NCBI GenBank assembly: GCA_902728285.1
Contig: CACVBU010001235.1
Coordinates: 1,723,386-1,787,385, forward strand
From: Clytia hemisphaerica
Lineage: Eukaryota; Cnidaria; Hydrozoa; Leptothecata; Clytiidae
Reading direction: 5' to 3'
Length of the DNA stretch: 64,000 nucleotides
A program made the position numbers and the translations under genes. Shown piece after piece: positions 1-10,458 of the stretch. The notes beneath the pieces are model-generated. The model saw nothing but the letters and a program-made list of their open reading frames with translations. It was not told the origin of the DNA and did no database searches. Every line of letters begins with the position of its first letter. The stretch's first letter is position 1.

Positions 1-1
1 G

Positions 2-334
2 GCTGACAAAATACAAGCTGAAATTGTCCACCAAAGTAAAGCTATCGCCAATTTGCAACACGCTTTCGATCTTTTAGAAGCCTCAGAAAAAATTGCGGAT
101 TGTATGGAAACTGCAGCTACTTCTATCAAGTACATCCGCCTTCATTTGGATTCGTATGGCGGGCTAAAGGATTTGTTAAACGAAAGGAGTTTGACAATTG
201 AAACCATTTTAAAGATGAAATCAATTGTACTGATCAATCTTCTAGAAAAATGGCCCGAATCAAATTTGTTCGAGCACGAAGGGAACCAATATAAAAAAGA
301 AGCGATGTTGTTAGCTAAAGAGCTTTTTGACTGA
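2..334 (+). CDS. BTB-family locus A, 3' terminal BACK-like exon (partial)
   Basis: Open from the left edge to a TGA at 332-334, giving about 110 residues; no start or splice acceptor lies inside the window. I did not recognise it alone. It does align by eye with the last exon of locus C: an Ala/Phe-Asp-Leu-Leu-Glu-Ala-Ser stretch here matches NAFDILESSE there, and LNERSLTIETILKMKSIVL matches LQEREISLESNLRIKGILL. The order and spacing of the helices also match. The protein is all-helical and Glu/Lys/Leu-rich, as expected for the region after a BTB domain. With loci B, C and D downstream on the same strand, this is best read as the 3' end of a fourth tandem paralog whose BTB exon lies outside the window. 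The similarity is weak, so the family assignment is inference; the reading frame itself is solid. Confidence 0.6.
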   Translation, partial: ADKIQAEIVHQSKAIANLQHAFDLLEASEKIADCMETAATSIKYIRLHLDSYGGLKDLLNERSLTIETILKMKSIVLINLLEKWPESNLFEHEGNQYKKEAMLLAKELFD

Positions 335-435
335 CGTCCATGTGATGTACCATAAGTTGTCGTAGGGTAACATAACATTCTCATTCCTGGGGAAATTTTT
401 CTATATCCACTTCAACAACGGAGAAAGATCGACAG

Positions 436-775
436 ACTCTCCCACTTGATACGATCGATAACTGTTTCCTATCGATGACTAATCGATAACCAATCGGTTG
501 ATTGGGATATCGATTGATTCTTCTATTCCTATTCTTGAGTATTGATTGCTGATCGATTGTTTTTTTCATCGATTGGTTATTGATTGTGGTCAGACGATCA
601 TCTTAGAGCCACCAGTCAGTCATTTTTGAGTCAATCAATGAATAATCGATCAATCAAGTCTGCCTTAAAATCTTGATCATCGCGGTTGTCTATCGATTAT
701 CAGAATCAATCGATATTCAGTCCATCAATTGGTCATAGATCGGAAAAAGTTATCGATTGTATCGAGTGGGAGAGT
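436..775. mobile_element. MITE with ATCGAT-rich body
   Basis: The ends are inverted repeats of about 26 bp: ACTCTCCCACTTGATACGAT on the left, and the complement of TATCGATTGTATCGAGTGGG on the right. The body holds ten ATCGAT hexamers between about 453 and 757, many inside longer TCGATTG words, so it can fold on itself at many scales. No ORF. It sits between locus A and the 5' end of locus B. Confidence 0.7.
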
Positions 776-899
776 TTAGAATAAGGAAAAAAACAATTTT
801 TTGCTTATTCAGTACAATGTAACAATAGGGAGACACCGTCCTGATATGATGATACATGTGTCTGATATGAAACGGAAACACTTAAGTAAAAATAAAACC

Positions 900-1036
900 T
901 TTAAGTCTCAGTAAAGTTTTACAGTCAGCACAAGTATCTCGAAACGAAACGCCATTAATGAGGTAAGTCAAACACATTCAAACATTTTATTTTCTTACAT
1001 GTAGGTTGTTTTTGTACATTTTTTTATTTTACATAG
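900..1036 (+). promoter_or_regulatory. 5' leader with a small UTR intron of BTB locus B
   Basis: A consensus donor (GAG|gtaagt) after 962 and an acceptor (ttacatag) ending at 1036 define a 74-bp intron just before the first coding exon of locus B. The short exon upstream contains no long reading frame, so it is probably 5' UTR. No clear TATA box is seen. Confidence 0.4.
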
Positions 1037-1687
1037 ATGATAATAAAAAGTTATGCAATATAGTGTGAAACCAAAGCCCAACGTTTGTTCAAAATGTCTA
1101 AAAGATCGCTTGATGAAAGCTCTGATGATGAAATACCGTCGAAATCAACGAAAGTTGATAACTATTCTCCATTCGCAAAACCCTGGAAGGGAAGGCGATG
1201 ATGTCTTGATAGTGGAGGACAGAGAACTTCTTGTTCATACTACAGTTTTATCATCGGCTTCTCCTGTGTTTGAAAAGATGTTTAATGGAGGTTTTGTTGA
1301 AACTTAAGTCACTTGAAGGAAAATTATTCAAAATGGTTGAAGCAATTTTGAAGTTTATTTATCCAAGAATGGACTGCAATTTAGGTAAAGTTGTAACATA
1401 TTTGGCTTTATCTCTTTTGTGTCGAGAAATAAGAAAAACTGAATGAGTACCTGAGAACTAATTTTTGCGAATTTTGATTTTGATTTTTATGATTATATAG
1501 TTATTCACAGTAGAAAATTAGGTTTCATCGAACGTTTTCACGTCGTGTTCGAAACCTAGAAATCGAATTTTCGAGGTTGTCGTCAAAACAAAACAAAACT
1601 TCTTCAAACTTCAAAAACAGCAGAGAGGACAAGACTTGCCGAAACAGACCAAAAATAAAAACCAAGAAGACAAACAAGACGTGAGAA

Positions 1688-2053
1688 ATGGAGGAAATGA
1701 ACCCTAAACAGCCATCAGAGACACCAAAAAAGTAAGTATAATACTTTCTTTACTAAGCGACTTATTTTTAGGAAATCAAATGTTTGGTGTTTTTAAACTT
1801 TTGAAACAAATTTCTTCATTACTCTTTTGGGTAAGTATCCTTAAAAACATTATTTGATGAACAGTTTTTCTTTATTTACTTCAGGTCAATGCAGTGGAGC
1901 GAAGAAAAAGACATACTTTTATTTCGGCGCTGCGCGTGGTGTTTGGTTATTAGATATTGCACAGCGCAAGTCTTTCGCGTATGGTATGAGTTATTTCATA
2001 TGTCTAAAATTATGTTGCGAAACCCAACGCGCACCTGACCCTTTTATGCGCTG
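1688..2053 (+). pseudogene. 5' fragment of an unrelated gene nested in locus B intron 1
   Basis: Exon 1688-1731 reads MEEMNPKQPSETPK and ends in a consensus donor (aaaaaa|gtaagt, phase 2). The next acceptor (cttcag, ending 1884) continues in the same frame as KSMQWSEEKDILLFRR. The WSEEKDILLxR start resembles the Myb/MADF-like N-terminus of transposon-derived proteins common in cnidarians; this is recollection, not a search. After LLFRR the frame runs into a repeated sequence and stops at TGA 2038-2040. So only the first two exon pieces of such a gene appear to have been carried here, inside the first intron of the BTB pseudogene. Confidence 0.4.
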
Positions 2054-2215
2054 AAGGCATATTCTGACATATTGCGCAGCGCAAGTCTTTCACGTATGGT
2101 ATGAGTTATCTCAAGTCTGAAACAGCCTTCGCGGCTTTGGCGGAGCAGCGAAAGGATATTGTGTAGCGCAAGTCTTTCACGTATGGTACGAGTTATTATA
2201 TGTCTGAATAAATAA
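1950..2215 (+). repeat. Three copies of a ~45-bp repeat
   Basis: The word gcgcaagtctttcrcgtatg followed by gtaygagttat occurs near 1966, 2078 and 2167, spaced about 90-110 bp apart with diverged spacers. It lies directly after the nested gene fragment and inside locus B intron 1. No coding sense is seen. Confidence 0.7.
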
Positions 2216-3229
2216 CACAATATCTTGCGAAAAGTTGCTCAGTGGTGAAGTAATTGTGCAAATCGCTGGCCCTTAAATCGCGAAAATTAATCCACGAGAA
2301 TTTGTAATCATTTCATCTTATTTAATTTTCTTTATTCACAGATAGCATGGGAAATTCGGAAAATGAGGAAGATATAGGGAAATGCGCAACATGTAAACGA
2401 CATCATTTTTTTAAAGACGGCAAGCTCGCCAATTTCTTCAGTTGTTTATTTTGATTTCCTGGAGATAATCGTAGAAAAATTTTAAAAATAACCAGTGATA
2501 TACTCAAAATATGTTTTGGCTTTCATGTTTCATTCTCTCTTGACCTCCCGTGAACATTGTCGACCGTAGTTCTGTTTTTATGGGTTGCTGGTTGTAAGTG
2601 TACATTTTTCTTCCCTGCTTTGTGGAAACTGTGCCAGTATTCTTCTGTTTTTCTTTTTAAGGTTGCTTTCCTCATAGTAGCTAAAAAAAGTGCACACTAA
2701 AGCGAAAGGACATTGAATTAAATTCTGTTCTTTTTTCTTCTCCAGATGAAAAAAGAAAGAATTTGACAAAATTAACCGGCCTGTTTCACTTTTCAAAAGA
2801 GTATTTTGTAGATGATTTGAACAAAAATATCTCCAGAAAGTTGATTTCAGAAAGTGAATGCATCAATGAGGCATTGTTTGATTTAATCCTTGATTTGTTG
2901 AAAATAGGGAAAGATCTGTCTATTTTAGACGTTGTTGAAAATTGTCTCAAGAAGATTACAGACTGATCTTTGGCATAGCAACTGAGAGTTTAGATTTTCA
3001 AACCGTACAGGAAAATGTGAAACCATATCGAAGATAGAGACATGATAAATAAAGGAATAGATCTTAATGTTAAGGGTTCATTTATTAAGAAGCATGTTGC
3101 AACAATGAAGAAATACAAACCATACTTACGCACACTCGACTTGCCAAATGAATTAAAAGGTTATTATAAAAGGTCCAATCTTTTTGACCTGACAATGAAT
3201 GATTTGGAAAAAAATTGCTGATGATTTGG

Positions 3230-3770
3230 TAGCTGAGTAAGAATCTTTTTTGGAGTTTTAGTGAAAAATATTAAATTAATTGAATTGCCAAGAGGGGTAT
3301 GAAATTGCCTAAATGATTTGGATTCGTATTATTTAGCTTATCCTTTTTCTGTATATCTTCGTGTTTGAGCATTTATTCTATCTATCGATATGTAAAAAAG
3401 ATATCTGTATGTTATTAAATTCCTGTGTTTGTCCAGGTTTCCTGTGCGGTATCACACTAGGCTGTTGTGTAAAAGATATTATTGATAAAATTGATCATTT
3501 TTTAAATAAAAATTTAATTTACAGTATATGGCCCCGAAAACGGAGACGGTCATCATTAAAATGAGGATTCTGACTTGTAGATTTATCAGAATTAAACGAT
3601 TTTTGTTTATTTTGAGAGAATGATGGTCATACTGAAAAATGAGAATGTTTTTGATGGTTTGAGACAGCTTTAAAATAACATATTTGCGTCTGAAGGAAAT
3701 ATTTTAACACCAAAATTAGATAAAAATTGCATATAACTCACTCTAGCTCCTTGGATATTGAAAATAAGTT
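3230..3770. other. No gene seen; flank of pseudogene B
   Basis: AT-rich sequence after the pseudogene. A 67-codon open stretch (3361-3564) has no family signature and no splice context, so I do not call it. Confidence 0.5.
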
Positions 3771-3771
3771 A

Positions 3772-4069
3772 CTCTCGGGTACCTAATAGCCGGGGGGGGG
3801 GTTGGAATAAGCGGGGGGGGTTGGAAAAAATCTCAAAACTTAATAAGCGGGGGGGGGGTTGGAATAAAAAAATAAAAATCTCCTGGGTGGAAAATTTTTG
3901 AAAAGGAGGCTAATACAGCTGAATTAGGACAAAAAAGGGAACTTTCAAAAACATTTTCCCAAAAATTAATAAAAATTAATAACCCCCCAGGTTGGAATAA
4001 GAATGTCCTGGGTGGAGAATTTTCGAAAAATTAATTAGCGGGGGGGGGCGGCTATTAAGTACCCGAGAG
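3772..4069. mobile_element. TA-target MITE, CTCTCGGGTACC family (copy 1)
   Basis: Inverted ends CTCTCGGGTACCTAATAGCC and GGCTATTAAGTACCCGAGAG are flanked by TA on both sides. The interior carries several G-runs followed by TTGGAATAA and the phrase cctgggtggaaaatttt. Other copies lie at 13250, 16015 and 48633. The TA target and length suggest a mariner/pogo-type non-autonomous element. Confidence 0.85.
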
Positions 4070-4079
4070 TATAAAAATG

Positions 4080-5335
4080 GGGTATAGAAAACTTTCTAAA
4101 CCTAATGCCCTTCAGAAAATGCAGATACATCTGTGACTTTAGAGGATGGGTAAAAGATATAGCATCTTAAAGGTCAACCAGTATTTTGGGGCCCTAGAAT
4201 CAGCATTGATAAAACCGAAAATTCTAAATATGAGAAACAGCAAAAAATCTTGGAATACCATTCCTTTCAGCTTGAGTTAATAGTTTATAATAAAAATTTT
4301 TCGCTGAATCAGCAAAAACGGCAAATTCTGTCATTTGTTAACAAAATGTAGGAGAAAATACCTTAAAGCTTAATATTTTCAGTTTCAGTTAAGCTGTTTT
4401 TCTAAAATTTTCACAGCATATTACATGAATGGAACTATTTTCAAAAGAGATCGGTTTTCAGAAACTTGATTAAGACGTTGTAAATCAAAATTGCCATTTT
4501 GAAAATTTCTAAATTTTCAGTTTGGACTTTGCATCATCGAAAATCTTGAAATATTTTATAAAAATCATACATATTACATCCATCGGGTCGTAAATTTAAG
4601 GGAAAACACAAATATGTTTATAGTTTCTCCCCCTATTACCACTGGGCTTAATAATTTGATTTTAACTACACCTACGTTTTGGGGGCCCCAAACCTCCGTT
4701 TTGACAACCAGGGGTATACTGTAAAAAAATTTATCAAACTAATTTATGCCCAAAACCCTCTAAATCACATTATAAAACTATGGTCAAAATTTTGTATTCA
4801 TATCTTAAAGATATCTCGAGAAATCGCTAAAACTGCAAACCTCCGTTTTGGGGGCCATTAGAAAAAAGCTACATATCTTTAAGCGATTGAAAAATATTGT
4901 TGAAATTGAAAATTTTGAAAAAGAACTTCCAGGAAATAAAGTAGAGATGTTAAAGCTTTTCATGCAGCAAAACTTTGTGTAAAACCTCTTTTCCTCTAGA
5001 TTTGAGAGAAATTTCAAATTTGATCGACGTTTTAGGGGCCACATACTGTAGTCTATAAAAAATAAATGAAAATAAATATTAATTTAAATAATAATAAATT
5101 AATAATTTGAAAAATAATTTAATTCATATTTGGTTTGAAAAATCTATCCTTGCTTTTGAAAAGAATTGTTCATTTACAGCATTTCATTGGTTAATTTCAA
5201 ATTATTTTTCTTACTACGTTTTATTCGTGTTTGGCTAGACTAGAGACGGTTTTACAGTCCATCTAAGTAAAATCTCAAAATTGAGAACTTCTATATACTA
5301 CCGGGCAACTTAATTGCGTTTTCCAGTCATCAAAG
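4080..5335. other. No gene seen; scattered TTTTGGGGGCC motifs
   Basis: AT-rich non-coding sequence. The motif cgttttgggggcc or a close variant recurs near 4170, 4675, 4840 and 5025 in both orientations, which suggests one or more decayed MITEs whose ends I cannot fix. Open stretches here look accidental. Confidence 0.4.
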
Positions 5336-5339
5336 AGCT

Positions 5340-5592
5340 TTAGGACCATGTTCAGGCGTTACGGTTCCGTTCTGTTCCGAAACACTGTGTGGACGTCAAA
5401 ATTCGAAACGTCAAAAAAGAACACGTTACAAAGCAAAACAGATCGAAACGGTTTCGCTCCACTTTTTCATCGGAACGGAACTGCTCCGTTTTCATGCTCC
5501 AAAACGTTCCGAAACCAATATGAATACACTCGATCCGTAACGAAGATCATACTGGAGTGAAACGGAACAGTAACGTGTGAACATGGTCTAAG
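5340..5592. mobile_element. MITE with GACCATGTTCA termini, upstream of locus C
   Basis: Left end taggaccatgttcaggcgtt and right end aacgtgtgaacatggtctaa are inverted copies. The interior is rich in CGGAAC and CGTTCC words that pair with one another (a second level of inversion). It ends about 150 bp before the start codon of locus C and so forms most of its proximal upstream region. Confidence 0.75.
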
Positions 5593-5745
5593 TGAACCCC
5601 GGGCTGGTGTTCGGCCTGAAAATTGAAATAAAAATTGAGTTTTAAATTTTGAAAAAAAGTTTAGATGTCAGATTGATTTCTTCACACTATCGTCTTTACT
5701 ATCAATTTTCTTCTAATTTTAAGATTAGAATAAATAGAAAGCACA

Positions 5746-8700
5746 ATGAAAAGAACATTATTCGAGCATGGTACTGGCAATGAAAAGAAATCTAAAATTG
5801 AAGATGAACAACAAGAAGAAGAATTAATTTTTTCAAAACCTTGGAAAGGTAGTGATGGAGTTGTCATTGTTGAAGACAAAGAATTGCATGTTCATACTAC
5901 AGTTTTGTCTTTGGCTTCTCCTGTATTTGAAAAGATGTTTAATGGAGGTTTCAAGGAAGCTCAAACTCGACGAGTTACATTGGAGGGGAAGTCATATGAT
6001 TTAGTTGAACACATGTTAAAATTGATTTACCCAAATGATTTATCAAGTTTAGGTAACAATTCTATGTTTTTAAGGAATACAAAATACCATTGCAAAATAA
6101 TATTGTAAAATGTAAGTATTACATTATAATACTTATCGGTGTTATGGAATGTACTTTATTTATTTTAGATTTGCCTGACAATTCTACCGTGATTATAACA
6201 TCTGAAATTTGTCCTTCTTTTTTAGCCCTGGCTAATGTTAATTTGATTGTTATCTTTTTTAGATCCAGAACCCATGCTTTGTCCAAATTGCCTTGTAAAG
6301 AAAAAACAGAATCGCAATCTTTGCCGCTGGAATATTGCTCGAGTGAAAGACACACCTGAGATTAGTGAGTTTTTAGATTGTGATTTTCTTGTGATTTGTG
6401 GCTTATATGCCAATACGGTGTTCTTCATGCTTCCTAGTGCGTTATAACCGAGTTTGTGTCATAGTGTCCTCCCCCCCCCTTTATAAAGGGGGGGACCAAT
6501 TTTCCAATTTTGAATGGGTGAGGGGGAAAAATAAAAATTTGAAAAGTAAAGGGGAGAAAAAAAAGAGGGGGGAAAACATCGAAAGTTGGCAAATTTGGTG
6601 GGGGGAAGTGCGAAATCACTTCAATTTTATCTGAGCAACAAAGGACAGTCCACATGATATCATGTGATTAGATCATGATTGAAAGATTAACCCATTTTCG
6701 TTCTATTTTGTCTAGTATTCCTTTTGCAGCTAAATTTTATGTTAATGTTAGGTTGAAATTTGAGAAATTTATACGGGTATATGGGGGGAACTGATATTTT
6801 CAGAATTTTCTGGGGGGGTAGCAAAAAAGAGGGGGGAAACTAAAAAACCGAAAAGTCATAGGGGGAAAAAAAAGAGGGGGGGATTGAAAAAAATGAAGAA
6901 TTTGGTGAGGGGAACAAACCCTGGAGGACACTATTTTAAATTGTGTTTGTGTTTTTTTAGTGACAGAGACGTTAGGCTTCTAATTTGTCTATATCATGAC
7001 TGACTGAGGACGGCGGTAAATCAGCAGTTTTGCCGTCCTCGAGTTTTTCCAAATCGCTTCAGTCACTTTACCGTGCTCAAAAGTGCAAATACATAAACTC
7101 ACTACTTTCTTTGAGGGAGAGGATTATAATCGCCAATAATTCGTGCTATAGGAGCATCATAGCTTTCATCGTTTTCATAGTTTCCAAAGCAAAGAAGCTC
7201 TGCTTTCGTAGAAATATATGTCATAGGCAAGGGACAGCTTTGAGCTATTGCATACCTAAAGGAAATGGACACAGAAAAATAATCTCGTGAAAATTTGTTG
7301 TTTCTAGAACCATTGATGGAAAATTGCCGTGTTTGCGGTAAATGGCTTATCAGAGATTGTAAGTAATGAAATTATTGAAAGTTTCTATTTTGATGATATT
7401 CCGTCACTCCTGTTTGTCCTTTCAACAAGCTCAAAACCCCTTTCTAATTTGAGTTATATATTCTATATATATTCTTTTTTAACCGTGTCAAAAAGACTGA
7501 AGACGAATCATCTCGTTATAATCTTGTTAAAGGTTTCGCGACTGAATGACGAAATACATCGTCAGAAAGTTAATTGGGGTTTCGTTACCATTACTGAAAA
7601 ATGAAACGGTTTGTGTACAAAACTTTATACACATTCAATTTGAGACCAGGGGGGTGGGGCTTGGGCAAAATTGGATACGGGGACGTGCTGCTGGGGGTCC
7701 CTTTTTTCAGGCTCTGAAGATATCTGACAGGGTCTTAAATGTACTAATTTTCAAGATATCTCTGGTAGGGTCGACTCTTGGTAATTTTTGACAATTTTCA
7801 GGGTGCGCAGATATGAAAAATTTTCAATTTTGCGTTACTTTTAGTCATTTTGGCTACTTCAGAGAGAGAAAATAAGAAAATTTTTCGATTTTTCTTTCTG
7901 ACAGGGCTCCAAATTTACCAGATATTCATTTCTGACAGGGTCCATTTTTCAAACTCCAGCGGCACGTCCCCGTCGGCCGTCAAGGTCAATGCCCCCCCCC
8001 CCCCCCGGAATTTGAGATTTGTTGCTTTTATGTTATTACTCATTTTGAGCATGATTTAAAGTTTTATAACTTGAGGCTGAAAATGGTTAAAAAAAGGAAT
8101 CGTTAAAGGGGAACTCAACAAATTTGTCATTTTTATTTTTTTCCTGATTTTTGGTATTATTAAGTATAAAAATGAGAAAGAAAGTATATAGGTTCGATCT
8201 CTCAAATAAAAATCATGAAAAATCTCTCTTAACTTCAGTTAAAAATATGTTCAAAAAATCACCCCCTTTCTTTTTAAAAAAGATCGACTTCTCTTTGGAT
8301 TATGACGTCACCGTATTCAGAAAACAGAGCAAATTCAGTTATGACTACAGTATGTTTTCAGAGTTCTGTTTTAAACAAGAAATAAATACATAGAAAAGTA
8401 TTCCTGGTGAATTGTGGGTGATTTAGCTGAATAACAATAAAAAATCCAACAAGAAACACAGAAATTTAATCACAAACCCTCTACTGAAGGGCCTGTCTTC
8501 ACTGACTTTTAGCCTGAGAAGATAAGCATCTTCCTCTTTCTGAATGCGACTACGTCATAAAACAGCTGAAAGTGCGTCTTTTTTATTTGATAAACAATTT
8601 CATTTTAGTAGAGGGGAGCCTCTTTTTAAAAGCTCATTAAACAAATTTTTAGAGTGAAAGAAGAGTTGCAACCTTGAAATTTTGAAATTTATCGTTGAAA

Positions 8701-9913
8701 CAAACCATTTCAGGATAGAAACAAAAAAATCCAAAATTTGTTGAGTTCCCCTTTAAGTAACTGCTCAGGCTCAGAACAAGAAATCCAGTTCAAAAGAGAA
8801 ACAGTAAGATAAAAACTTGAATTTGCACACATTTACAATTTAATCTAAACAAAGAGATGATAAAATATTGTTGAAACGACATCCAATATGTCAAAAAGAG
8901 AAAATGGAAAATATAGAAGCTATACTTATGCAGAAGTCAGATACACGTTTTTTTATAAGAACATCCAAAAAATTTGAATACTTCGAATGTTCTTAAACAT
9001 GTTCTTAGTTTCACCATTTTGTGAGTATTCCGGTCCATTTTCCTAAGAAATTACATGTTTTTTTTATAAGCAAGTGTCTGTCCCTATATCAGGCTTGCAT
9101 CATGCTTAGCATTCTATTGTTCTCAAACAATAGAGCCATTGTTTAGGTACCAAAAACTGAGCCTGCATATGCTTATAAACGTTATGCTTATAAAAGAAAA
9201 AACATATAGGTGTTTTAGAGTCCACAAAGCATTGAAATGTTCTTAACTCGTTCGTGACATTTTAGCCGTCGATTTCTTGTGTTCTTATATAGTTTATTCT
9301 TATAAAAATCCTAATTTAGCAGCTAAGTAAATAAGGAACTTGATAAGGAATTTTGAGGCTGAAGTTCTCTCGAAAAGTAAGAAGCTCCAGGCTGGAGCCA
9401 AGGTAAGGTTCTTTATAAACAACGTGTAATAGTATCATGTAATCTTGCTTCAATAATTGTCATCGTTATTGGAATTTCAAAGCTTTAGGTCAACGATTGT
9501 ACACAAAGCACCTACAGAAATTGTACCAAATTGCAAACGAGTATATGGTCAAAAGAATTATCGAACTCGTGAAGAATGAAATTGACCGACAATGTCGATC
9601 TCTCTACGACTTATTCAATGCATTTGACATACTCGAAAGTTCTGAACTTTTAGATTTGAAGAATATAAAGGAAGATTGTTTCAAGTTTATCAGTGAATAC
9701 AAATTTGGTGTTAATCCATATACAGTTCAAATAATCGAAAGTAAGCTTCAAGAGAGAGAAATATCTTTGGAATCAAATTTAAGAATCAAAGGAATCTTGT
9801 TACAAAGATTTGTTGAATCCGATTCTCCAGCTTCGAAAGGTGAAATCAAGAAGATTGCAAAGGGATTGGCTTCTTTTGATATCAATAAATATGGCACGCC
9901 GTCACAAAAATAA
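5746..9913 (+). CDS. BTB-family locus C: BTB + split Cys loop + BACK-like region (4 exons)
   Basis: Exons 5746-6052, 6263-6364, 7308-7358 and 9489-9913 join in frame to about 294 residues; all junctions are phase 1 with GT/AG. Exon 1 has an acidic/basic leader, then KPWKGSDGVVIVEDKELHVH and TTVLSLASPVFEKMF, the BTB dimer core, ending at MLKLIYP. Exon 2 encodes an LCPNC Cys pair, exon 3 CRVCGKW. Exon 4 resumes the BTB fold at LQKLYQIANEYMVKRI and continues as helices to SQK-TAA; AATAAA overlaps the stop. BTB domains dimerise and often act as cullin-3 or transcription adaptors; the partner here is unknown. The Cys exons interrupt the loop between the YP strand and the next helix, which is unusual. 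The start is the first ATG after an in-frame leader. Reading through the first donor adds only 18 codons before a stop (120 residues). The introns (210, 943 and 2130 bp) are mostly MITEs. Exon 3 is the least certain. Confidence 0.75.
6462..6933. mobile_element. MITE with TAGTGTCCTCC termini (locus C intron 2)
   Basis: Ends TAGTGTCCTCC and GGAGGACACTA are inverted. The interior has G-rich tracts with a gggggaaa flavour and no coding sense. It occupies half of the second intron of locus C. Confidence 0.75.
7645..8008. mobile_element. G-run terminal element, 8-bp target duplication (copy a)
   Basis: The perfect duplication AATTTGAG lies at 7637-7644 and 8009-8016. The element starts with a G-run and ends with a C-run, and contains tctgacagggtc words and cggcacgtccccgtcggccg near the right end. 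It belongs to the same broad family as 40501, 51923 and 57719, closest to 57719. The 8-bp duplication points to a hAT-like (or P/Merlin-like) non-autonomous element. Lies in locus C intron 3. Confidence 0.85.
8107..8752. mobile_element. piggyBac-type MITE (TTAA target)
   Basis: AGGGGAACTCAACAAATTTG at the left and its near-complement CAAAATTTGTTGAGTTCCCCT at the right are each bounded outside by TTAA. A TTAA duplication is the hallmark of piggyBac transposition. The interior (646 bp) has no transposase; the short frames in it are not conserved motifs. Lies in locus C intron 3. Confidence 0.85.
8944..9310. mobile_element. AAGAAC-family element (copy 1) with nested insertion
   Basis: Left end acacgtttttttataagaac and right end gttcttatatagtttattct with tataaaaa. 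The interior carries the family phrases gaatgttcttaa, tttcaccattttgtgagtat and gtgttttagagtccacaaag. The element is interrupted at about 9052-9208 by a second MITE. At least nine relatives lie in this window (14487, 15986, 21528, 26399, 30429, 34160, about 41310, 62174). Confidence 0.8.
9054..9206. mobile_element. CATGTTTTTTTTATAAGC element nested in the AAGAAC element
   Basis: Begins catgttttttttataagcaa and ends gcttataaaagaaaaaaca, flanked by TA. The interior repeats the word atgctta. It is the short relative of the element at 11075-11462. Removing it rejoins the host element phrase aagaaat...tgttttagag. Confidence 0.75.
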
Positions 9914-10063
9914 AATTTCATGAGTTATTTGCAGAAATTCGGCGTTGTTTCAGGGGGATGGGGAATTTATACTTTTTTGGAAATATCGAGTTTTATATAT
10001 TATTTCTAAAATACTTCTATAAATTGAGCAATGTGGGTGGTGATATCGCAGTTTTTTTGCTAC

Positions 10064-10392
10064 GAGTGATTAATCGTTAATTGCACGACAAAACATACGA
10101 TTCCGAGGTAATCATCAGTAAACATTCGAAAACCTTCTTTTTTTCTTTTGTTTAAAAAGAAAACATTGCTGTGTAATTTTTCTTTGTTTTCAATTAAAAG
10201 AAGCTATTGTAACGTAAAATTTCTTTGTTCTTTTCGATATTGAAGAAAAAAAATGTCTTTGTTTTTTATTATATAGTAAAAATAAGTCTCTGCCACAGGA
10301 CTTGGGAGAGAAAAGAATAAGGGGACAAAAGTGTCCCCCCGCCGAAGAGTGCAAAAAGTGGTAATAGTGCAATTAACGATTAATCGCACTCC
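10064..10392. mobile_element. MITE with GAGTGATTAATCG termini
   Basis: Left gagtgattaatcgttaattg and right caattaacgattaatcgcac with CTC are inverted copies. About 330 bp, no gene. It lies about 150 bp after the locus C stop codon. A related ATTAACGATTAATTGC word occurs twice near 45750. Confidence 0.75.
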
Positions 10393-10458
10393 TCTAAACC
10401 AATCAGATTCGAGTAATTTTACACAGCTGACGATTTACTGAAGTTTGAGAAGTTTGAT

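Larger units (their letters stand above)
1094..3226 (+). pseudogene. BTB-family locus B, decayed paralog
   Basis: It keeps the three-part layout of loci C and D. Exon 1 (1094-1384) starts MSKRSLDESSDDEIPSKS, close to the leader of D, runs into KPWKG, then shifts frame by one base near 1190. The BTB core (DVLIVEDRELLVHTTVLS) continues in another frame. A second break near 1303 lacks about 11 bases that C and D have (the EAQTRRV segment) and meets TAA. The exon 1 donor (TTAG|gtaaag) is intact. A Cys exon begins at 2342 after tattcacag and reads GKCATCKRHHFFKDG, but the donor seen in D (acaaaa|gtaagt) is here ggcaagctcgcc, with no GT. The BACK exon starts at 2746 (ctccag), matches D for about 70 residues (ESECINEALFDLILDLLKIG), and then has stops near 2964 and a frame change before the conserved NVKGSFIKKHVATMKKYKPY. 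It cannot make a full protein. Confidence 0.85.

Noticed and set aside
1053..1307. Intact small BTB gene from the ORF at 1053
   Set aside because: The upstream part is in a different frame from the true leader (MSKRSLDESSDDE at 1094). The open stretch is one piece of a frameshifted pseudogene.
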